Origin: Candidatus Riflebacteria bacterium HGW-Riflebacteria-2
Lineage (GTDB): Bacteria; Muiribacteriota; Ozemobacteria; Ozemobacterales; Ozemobacteraceae
Assembly (NCBI GenBank): GCA_002839435.1
Contig: PGYA01000011.1
Location: 185,515 to 220,927 of the forward strand
Direction: 5' to 3'
DNA length: 35,413 nucleotides
Of the stretch, positions 30,724-35,413 are shown piece after piece (positions within the stretch are counted from its first letter, which is position 1; each line of letters opens with the position of its first letter). Made by a program: the position numbers and the translations under genes. The notes under the pieces were generated by a model. It was not told the origin of the DNA. It was given only the letters and a program-made list of their open reading frames with translations, and did no database searches.

Positions 30724-30926
30724 TATTCTGTTTTAGCAAGGTGATTAAACCTGCCGTGCTTTTTCAGCAGTTCTACATATTCGGCCTGTAGTTCTGCAAC
30801 TCCAAAAAGTGCTGCGGTGAGAAAATCTTCGCGGCTGTAACCGTGCCGACGCGTGAGTTCACTGAAACTCCGACCTTCGGCGAGCTGGTCGAGAATTTTC
30901 TCAGAGGTCGTCAAAGTTTTGGCCAT
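30723..30926 (-). CDS. Small helix-turn-helix-like protein
   Basis: The start at 30926 is chosen over 30971 because AGGAG precedes it by 7 nt. The 67-residue product begins MAKTLTTSEKILDQLAEG, then RSFSELTRRHGYSREDF, which reads as a helix-turn-helix (helix, GY turn, helix) followed by a third helix AELQAEYVELLKKHG. The pattern resembles DUF433-type or small antitoxin-like regulators, but no toxin gene is adjacent. It is divergent from cysS, and its end lies against the nested hairpin. The role is probably DNA binding, but this is inferred from a short motif only. Confidence 0.55.
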   Translation of the reverse strand: MAKTLTTSEKILDQLAEGRSFSELTRRHGYSREDFLTAALFGVAELQAEYVELLKKHGRFNHLAKTE

Positions 30927-31019
30927 GTTTTTTCTCCTGTATATGACTATTCTTAAATAAAATATCGGCAATATGCAATCGGTTGGCCCGTATTTTTAGT
31001 TATTATTGTCTTGCGCCTG

Positions 31020-31028
31020 TGATATTAT
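31020..31028 (+). promoter_or_regulatory. Extended -10 element for cysS
   Basis: TGA-TATTAT (31020-31028), followed by CA, matches the TGnTATTATCA pattern at 11459 and 30525. It lies 36 nt before the cysS ATG. No clear -35 box was found. Confidence 0.45.
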
Positions 31029-31064
31029 CAGAACCTGAAAAATTAAAACACGCAGGAGGAGCCC

Positions 31065-32513
31065 ATGGCACTCACACTCTATAATTCAATCAGCCGCCAG
31101 AAAGAAGAATTTGTGCCGCTCGAACCCGGTCATGTCGGCATCTATGTCTGCGGCCCTACAGTATATGGCCCGCCGCATCTAGGCCATGCCAAGAGCTATA
31201 TCACTTTCGACGTTCTGGTAAAACACCTTCGTCAGTCAGGTCTCAAGGTTCGCTATGTACAGAACATCACTGATGTCGGGCACCTTACCGACGATGCCGA
31301 TTCCGGTGAAGACAAAATTCAACGCCAGGCCCGTATAGATCAGGTGCATCCCTGGGAAATCGTTGACAAGTGGACGCGACAATACATGAACGACATGGAA
31401 AAACTTCGCGTAGCCCATCCGAACTTCTATGTGCGCGCAAGTCAGCATATTGGCGAACAGATCGAAGCTGTGCAAAAACTTGTCGAAAAAGGCAATGCTT
31501 ACGTAGTTGACGGGAATGTTTATTATGATGTCGAATCTTTTCCTGAATATGGCAAACTTTCTGGTCGTCGTCTCGAAGAACAGAAAGAAGCAGTGCGTGT
31601 CGAATCACGCGGCGACAAAAAGAACCCACGTGATTTCGCGCTCTGGAAAAAGGCTGAACCCGGTCACATTCTCAAATGGAACTCGCCATGGGGCCCGGGC
31701 TATCCTGGCTGGCACATTGAATGCTCGGTAATGGCAACCAAGTATCTTGGCAAAACCATCGACATTCATGGCGGCGGCCTCGAAAACAAGTTCCCGCATC
31801 ACGAATGTGAGATAGCTCAGTCCGAGGCTCTCAATGGCGTTCCGTTCTGTCGTTACTGGGTTCATAACAACATGGTTACCGTCGATGGCATCAAAATGGG
31901 CAAGTCACTTGGCAATTTCAAGACCTGCGAAGATTTGCTGGCGAGACATTCGCCCGAAGCTCTGCGTGCCTTCGTGTTGACTACCCACTATCGTTCGCCC
32001 TCCAATTATACCGAAGAAGCTATTTCTGCTGCTGCCAGCGGGCTTGGTCGTCTTGCTCAGCTGCAGACCTCCCTGCTTGAGATTATTGAGAAAAATGTCA
32101 GCGCTGGTGCCGCTGATAACGAAGCCGAAAAACTTTGCGGAGAAGTCGATGCAAGAATTTGCGAACGTCTAGACGACGACATCGACACTCCTGGTGCAAT
32201 CGCGGCTTTATACACTTTTGTCACCGATGTGAACCGTTTTATCGGTGCCAGCGCCTTGTCAGCCACTAGCGCAAAGCTTATTTTGACGCTAATTCAGAAA
32301 TGGGGCGGTGACATTCTTGGCATCCTGCCGCAAGCGACTGGTGGCAAGGCCGATGTCGATATTGCACCGATAATGCAGATGCTTATCGAATTGCGCCAGG
32401 AAATGAAGGCCGCCAAAAAATACGATGTTGCCGATGCTATTCGCAATCGTCTTAAAGATGCGGGTGTTCTGATCGAAGATACTCGGGATGGGGCCCGCTG
32501 GAAGCGGATTTAA
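31065..32513 (+). CDS. cysS: Cysteinyl-tRNA synthetase
   Basis: CysRS charges tRNA-Cys. The 482-residue protein is of family length. It has the zinc/active-site motif [16 protein letters not shown] (HIGH variant HLGH), [35 protein letters not shown], and KMGKSLGNF at residues 277-281 in place of KMSKS; the S-to-G change keeps both lysines. AGGAGGAG lies just before the ATG at 31065. mrnC begins 2 nt after its stop codon, followed by rlmB. This cysS-mrnC-rlmB order is the one known from Bacillus and relatives. Confidence 0.97.
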   Translation: MALTLYNSISRQKEEFVPLEPGHVGIYVCGPTVYGPPHLGHAKSYITFDVLVKHLRQSGLKVRYVQNITDVGHLTDDADSGEDKIQRQARIDQVHPWEIVDKWTRQYMNDMEKLRVAHPNFYVRASQHIGEQIEAVQKLVEKGNAYVVDGNVYYDVESFPEYGKLSGRRLEEQKEAVRVESRGDKKNPRDFALWKKAEPGHILKWNSPWGPGYPGWHIECSVMATKYLGKTIDIHGGGLENKFPHHECEIAQSEALNGVPFCRYWVHNNMVTVDGIKMGKSLGNFKTCEDLLARHSPEALRAFVLTTHYRSPSNYTEEAISAAASGLGRLAQLQTSLLEIIEKNVSAGAADNEAEKLCGEVDARICERLDDDIDTPGAIAALYTFVTDVNRFIGASALSATSAKLILTLIQKWGGDILGILPQATGGKADVDIAPIMQMLIELRQEMKAAKKYDVADAIRNRLKDAGVLIEDTRDGARWKRI

Positions 32514-32515
32514 GA

Positions 32516-32974
32516 GTGGAAGTCAACAAAAAACACTTTGGTGGCTCTGACAGATTCAATCTTGTCGATCAATGGAATGCCGACGAGGCGGCACGGCTGC
32601 CGGCACGCACCCTGGCCTACATTGGTGATGCGGTTTATGAACTGGGTCTGCGTCTTGCCCATGTGCGCAGTGGCATCGATACGGCCGGACGTTTGCATGA
32701 TTCGCTCGTCGGTCATGTAAACTCCAGCGCTCAGGCGAAAATTTTCGACATGGTATTCGCAGAACTCGACGAAACCGAGCAGCAGATGGTTAAGACCTGG
32801 CGCAACGCCAAAACCCCTACGCGTTACGGTTCTGGCACCCGCAGTGAATATGCACGGGCAACCGCGCTTGAGGCCTGGGTAGCCTGGCTGTTTCTGACCG
32901 GGCAGAATGAACGGTTACATAAATTGTTTGAACTTATTACCGGCCAGGTTCACGAAACCGGCCAGACCGAATGA
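32516..32974 (+). CDS. mrnC: Mini-ribonuclease 3 (Mini-III)
   Basis: Mini-III is a dsRNA-binding-domain-free RNase III that matures 23S rRNA in Bacillus. The 152-residue protein has the first catalytic block PARTLAYIGDAVYELGLR with the conserved Asp of GDAVYE. The second block is NAKTPTRYGSG, then YARATALEAWVAWLFLTG with the conserved Glu. Translation starts at GTG 32516, only 2 nt after the cysS stop, with a weak ribosome binding site inside the cysS end, so coupling is likely. It sits between cysS and the RlmB methyltransferase, both concerned with tRNA or 23S rRNA. Confidence 0.93.
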   Translation: MEVNKKHFGGSDRFNLVDQWNADEAARLPARTLAYIGDAVYELGLRLAHVRSGIDTAGRLHDSLVGHVNSSAQAKIFDMVFAELDETEQQMVKTWRNAKTPTRYGSGTRSEYARATALEAWVAWLFLTGQNERLHKLFELITGQVHETGQTE

Positions 32975-32990
32975 AACAGGAAAAACCATT

Positions 32991-34427
32991 ATGAATAAAA
33001 GATCGGGCGGCTCAAAAGATTTTGGCAGACGGGGTGATTTTGCAAAAAAGCCCAGGCGTGATGACAATCGACCAGGCCGTTCAGACCGGCCGGCTCGTGG
33101 TCCAGGCTCTGAACCGCGCGAGAATTCCGGCAGACCTGGCAAACCTGACAGACCTGGTAAGCCCGACCGACCGGCAAGGACCGATAGGCCTGAAAGATCT
33201 GACAAGCCATTTAGACCAAACAAGCCAGACGGATCTGGCAGACCAGGACGGCCTGATAACAGGCCTGAACGCCCCGACCGTTCTGGCAGAACTGATAAGC
33301 CCGACCAGACTAATTCGCCCGACAGAACAGGTAGGCCGGAAAGACCTGTCAGATCAGGCAGGCCAGATAGAGCCGGCAAGCCTGACAGAGCTGGCAGACC
33401 AGATAGAGCCGGCAGACCGGATAGAACAGGCAAGCCTGCAAGGTCTGGCAACAGACCTGGGCGCCCGGAAAGGTCTGGTAGACCTGAACGGACTGATCGT
33501 ACTGACGCACCTGGCAGAACAGCCCGACCTGAGCGTTCTGCTCGTTCCGGGCAACAGGATGACAGGTTTAGCAAAAGCGCCGGCCGGCAGGAAGAACGCA
33601 ACCGACCTGAGCGCCAGAACCGGCAGGAGCGCCCGCCTGTTGCAAAAGACTTTCAACAACATGATGAGCACTTCAGTGCGCCGGCAGAAGATGAGCGCCT
33701 GGTTATAAAAGGCAGGCATGAAGTGCTTCAGGCTCTCGATGGCAGCCAGAACATTGATTCGGTGGTAATTTCGACAGCCGTAAAAGGGCCGGTTGGCGGA
33801 CAGATTCGTGACCTTGCCTCGCAGAAGCATATTCCGGTCAAAGAAATGGGTCCGGATCTTTTTGAGCGTAAATTTGGCGCCAAGAGTCAGGGTGTCGTTG
33901 CGCTTGCCGGTGTTTTTGAGTATCGCGAACTGGCAGAACTGATTCAACAGCTGCCGGCAGGGCGCCGTGTGCTGGTTGCGCTCAACCATGTTGAAGACCC
34001 GCGCAATCTTGGCGCTATAGTGCGAACTGTTGAGGCTTCTGGTTGTGGCGGCGTTATCATACCCAAACACCGCGCTGCCGGCATGACTGAATGGGCAGTA
34101 CGCACGGCCCAGGGCGCGGCGGCACACCTGCCGGTTGCGCGCGTGAACAATATGGGTTCTGCTCTTGAACAGTTGAAAGAGGCTGGTTTCTGGGTAGTCG
34201 GACTTGATGGCAACGCCGAAAAAAAATATGACGAGCTGATGTACAACAATGACATTGTTCTGGTTGCTGGCGGCGAAGATGCGGGGCTGGGTGAAAGAAT
34301 TCAGCGGGTTTGCGATGATCTTGTGGCAATTCCACTTGCCGGCAAAACCCCTTCTTTAAACGTCTCAGTCAGCACCGCCGTGGTTTTGTACGAAATTCTG
34401 CGGCAGCGCCGGTTTTTTCAAAAATAA
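32991..34427 (+). CDS. rlmB: RlmB-type 23S rRNA 2'-O-methyltransferase with long RGPD-rich N-terminal extension
   Basis: The C-terminal 245 residues (from residue 234, DERLVIKGRHEVLQAL) form a complete TrmH/RlmB SPOUT methyltransferase. Motif 1 is HVEDPRNLGAIVRT, motif 2 is LVAGGEDAGLGER and motif 3 is PSLNVSVSTAVVLYE. RlmB methylates G2251 of 23S rRNA (E. coli numbering). The first ~233 residues are instead low complexity: Arg, Pro, Gly, Asp, Lys and Ser in degenerate GRPDR/GKPDR units, with no hydrophobic core. This suggests a disordered, basic RNA-binding tail. The ATG at 32991 has AGGA 9 nt upstream; the frame is open from 32907 but that part overlaps mrnC. Catalytic identity is firm, RlmB versus a close TrmH paralogue less so. 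A consensus promoter for tRNAs begins 13 nt after its stop. Confidence 0.9.
   Translation: MNKRSGGSKDFGRRGDFAKKPRRDDNRPGRSDRPARGPGSEPRENSGRPGKPDRPGKPDRPARTDRPERSDKPFRPNKPDGSGRPGRPDNRPERPDRSGRTDKPDQTNSPDRTGRPERPVRSGRPDRAGKPDRAGRPDRAGRPDRTGKPARSGNRPGRPERSGRPERTDRTDAPGRTARPERSARSGQQDDRFSKSAGRQEERNRPERQNRQERPPVAKDFQQHDEHFSAPAEDERLVIKGRHEVLQALDGSQNIDSVVISTAVKGPVGGQIRDLASQKHIPVKEMGPDLFERKFGAKSQGVVALAGVFEYRELAELIQQLPAGRRVLVALNHVEDPRNLGAIVRTVEASGCGGVIIPKHRAAGMTEWAVRTAQGAAAHLPVARVNNMGSALEQLKEAGFWVVGLDGNAEKKYDELMYNNDIVLVAGGEDAGLGERIQRVCDDLVAIPLAGKTPSLNVSVSTAVVLYEILRQRRFFQK
33357..33428 (+). repeat. 18-bp tandem repeats within the rlmB extension
   Basis: Four adjacent 18-bp units encode GRPDRA, GKPDRA, GRPDRA and GRPDRT (33357-33374, 33375-33392, 33393-33410, 33411-33428). 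Units 1 and 3 differ by one base. More divergent copies flank them, pointing to expansion by slippage or unequal recombination. Confidence 0.85.
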
Positions 34428-34439
34428 TTCAAAAAATAG

Positions 34440-34468
34440 TTGACATTAGACTGCAACTACTTTATAAT
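34440..34468 (+). promoter_or_regulatory. Consensus sigma-70-type promoter of the tRNA-tuf operon
   Basis: TTGACA (34440-34445) and TATAAT (34463-34468) are both perfect and 17 bp apart, the strongest promoter in the window. The first tRNA starts 46 nt after the -10 box. Confidence 0.93.
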
Positions 34469-34514
34469 CGCTCAATACCGTTAGCACGGTACAGTTCTTT
34501 GTGAACTGGTAGCC

Positions 34515-34587
34515 GCCGGCGTAGCTCAATTGGCAGAGCAGCTGACTTGTAATCAGCAGGTTGCGGGTTCGAGTCCCATCGCCGGCT
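34515..34587 (+). tRNA. tRNA-Thr (anticodon UGU)
   Basis: The 73-nt cloverleaf has acceptor arms GCCGGCG/CGCCGGC, a D-arm (GCTC/GAGC) and the anticodon stem-loop GCTGA-CTTGTAA-TCAGC with anticodon TGT. The T-arm carries TTCGAGT and contains one C-A mismatch. CCA is not encoded. It is the first gene of the tRNA-tuf operon. Confidence 0.95.
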
Positions 34588-34595
34588 TGGCAAAC

Positions 34596-34678
34596 GGAGA
34601 GATGCCCGAGTGGCTAAAGGGGGCAGACTGTAAATCTGTTGGCTAGCGCCTACGCTGGTTCAAATCCAGCTCTCTCCA
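34596..34678 (+). tRNA. tRNA-Tyr (anticodon GUA)
   Basis: This 83-nt type II tRNA has acceptor arms GGAGAGA/TCTCTCC, the anticodon stem-loop GCAGA-CTGTAAA-TCTGT with anticodon GTA and a long variable arm. CCA is not encoded. It lies 8 nt after the first tRNA-Thr. Confidence 0.95.
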
Positions 34679-34685
34679 GCGAAGT

Positions 34686-34758
34686 GCCCGTGTAGCTCAG
34701 ACGGTAGAGCACTTGCATGGTAAGCAAGAGGTCACCGGTTCAATCCCGGTCGCGGGCT
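34686..34758 (+). tRNA. tRNA-Thr (anticodon GGU)
   Basis: The 73-nt cloverleaf has acceptor arms GCCCGTG/CGCGGGC and the anticodon stem-loop CTTGC-ATGGTAA-GCAAG with anticodon GGT. The T-arm is ACCGG-TTCAATC-CCGGT. CCA is not encoded. tuf begins 58 nt downstream. Confidence 0.95.
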
Positions 34759-34816
34759 TTTAATTGTGTCTTGGGTTGCATTACGATTTCCCATAATTTC
34801 TCAGGAGGACAGCCAA

Positions 34817-35413
34817 ATGGCAAAGGAAACTTTTTCTAGAAACAAACCGCACGTTAACGTTGGAACCATCGGTCACATTGACCATGGCAAGACTACGCTC
34901 ACCGCTGCAATCACCATGACATCAGCCGTCGCTGGTGGAGCTAAGGTAATGAACTATGCAGATATCGACTCAGCTCCTGAAGAAAAAGCACGTGGTATCA
35001 CTATCAACACTGCCCATGTTGAATATGAAAGCCCCAAGCGCCACTACGCCCACGTTGATTGTCCAGGCCACGCTGACTATATTAAGAACATGATCACTGG
35101 CGCCGCCCAGATGGACGGAGCGATTCTTGTTGTTGCTGCTACTGACGGCCCGATGCCGCAGACTCGTGAACACATCCTCCTGGCCCGCCAGGTTGGTGTT
35201 CCCAAAATCGTAGTTTTCCTCAACAAGTGTGATCTCGTTGACGACGAAGAACTGCTTGATCTGGTAGAACTCGAAGTTCGCGACCTGCTCAGCAAATACG
35301 AATTCCCCGGCGACGATACGCCGATCATCCGTGGTTCAGCTACTAAGGCTGTTTCCGCAAATGGTACCGGCCCCGATTGCGAACCGATCAAAAAGCTTCT
35401 CGACACCCTCGAT
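34817..35413 (+). CDS. tuf: Elongation factor Tu (3' part beyond window)
   Basis: EF-Tu delivers aminoacyl-tRNA to the ribosome. The first 199 codons are visible. They include the P-loop [20 protein letters not shown], the switch I part [17 protein letters not shown], switch [16 protein letters not shown] and the guanine-specificity motif [15 protein letters not shown] lies about 8 nt before the ATG. The gene follows three tRNA genes behind a consensus promoter, the same logic as the E. coli tRNA-tufB operon. The frame is uninterrupted to the window edge. Confidence 0.98.
   Translation, partial: MAKETFSRNKPHVNVGTIGHIDHGKTTLTAAITMTSAVAGGAKVMNYADIDSAPEEKARGITINTAHVEYESPKRHYAHVDCPGHADYIKNMITGAAQMDGAILVVAATDGPMPQTREHILLARQVGVPKIVVFLNKCDLVDDEELLDLVELEVRDLLSKYEFPGDDTPIIRGSATKAVSANGTGPDCEPIKKLLDTLD

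Noticed and set aside
30723..30926. Toxin-antitoxin pair
   Set aside because: The small HTH-like protein has no adjacent co-directional toxin gene; the 28-residue protein is on the opposite strand and separated by a terminator-like hairpin.
33357..33428. CRISPR-like repeats
   Set aside because: The repeats are directly adjacent 18-bp coding units without spacers.
32915..33601. 228-codon open frame on the minus strand opposite the rlmB extension
   Set aside because: Leu/Ser/Gly repeat product generated by the reverse complement of the GRPDR repeats; no ribosome binding site or family features.
33022..33708. Long open frame overlapping the rlmB extension on the plus strand
   Set aside because: It arises from the repetitive GC-rich repeats; the product is low complexity with no domain, and the rlmB frame continues into a complete methyltransferase.

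Overview
The window looks like a chromosomal stretch from a diderm (outer-membrane) bacterium of a deep or little-studied lineage. Diderm evidence is a PorV/PorQ-like outer-membrane barrel, many signal-peptide proteins and a SecA with a C-terminal zinc (SEC-C) tail. The housekeeping gene order, however, recalls Firmicutes: lgt-hprK, yvcK-whiA, hpf-secA-prfB and cysS-mrnC-rlmB. Together with many prepilin-like, PilX-like and TPR genes this would fit a phylum such as Riflebacteria. That placement is inference, because no rRNA gene lies in the window. No phage, insertion sequence, CRISPR array or obviously transferred island was seen.

Layout. Positions 1-3243 (+) hold a run of envelope genes: the tail of a Pro-rich protein, a PorV-like barrel, a putative lipoprotein and an exported repeat protein, closed by a strong terminator. 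Positions 3349-7418 (+) carry lgt, hprK, yvcK and whiA. Positions 7415-11457 (-) are a translationally coupled trio: a prepilin-like protein, a PilX-like protein and a membrane spermidine-synthase-like protein. Positions 11575-13981 (+) carry a radical SAM enzyme of the AmmeMemoRadiSam family with a Tat-like leader, then an exported helical protein. Positions 13985-20463 (-) are an operon of exported proteins: a seven-repeat beta-propeller, a TPR protein, a 915-residue protein of unknown function and, behind an internal terminator-like hairpin, a second propeller.

Positions 20464-20843 are the only long non-coding stretch; it contains the hpf promoter. Positions 20844-28788 (+) carry hpf, a PTS IIA gene, secA, a second prepilin/PilX-like pair, prfB with its programmed +1 frameshift, and a long PilX-like protein. 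Positions 28795-30926 hold an exported TPR protein (-), a 28-residue membrane miniprotein (+) and a 67-residue helix-turn-helix-like protein (-). Positions 31065-34427 (+) are cysS, mrnC and rlmB; RlmB has an extraordinary ~230-residue Arg/Pro/Gly/Asp-rich N-terminal extension. From 34440 a consensus promoter drives tRNA-Thr(UGU), tRNA-Tyr(GUA), tRNA-Thr(GGU) and tuf, which runs off the window.

Functional themes are carbon and envelope control (HprK, YvcK, WhiA, PTS IIA), translation and ribosome maintenance (HPF, RF2, CysRS, Mini-III, RlmB, tRNAs, EF-Tu), protein export (Lgt, SecA), and a large complement of exported or pilus-like proteins of unknown role. The most novel material is the secreted propeller/TPR/915-residue operon, the two prepilin/PilX modules, the RlmB extension and the 28-residue membrane protein.
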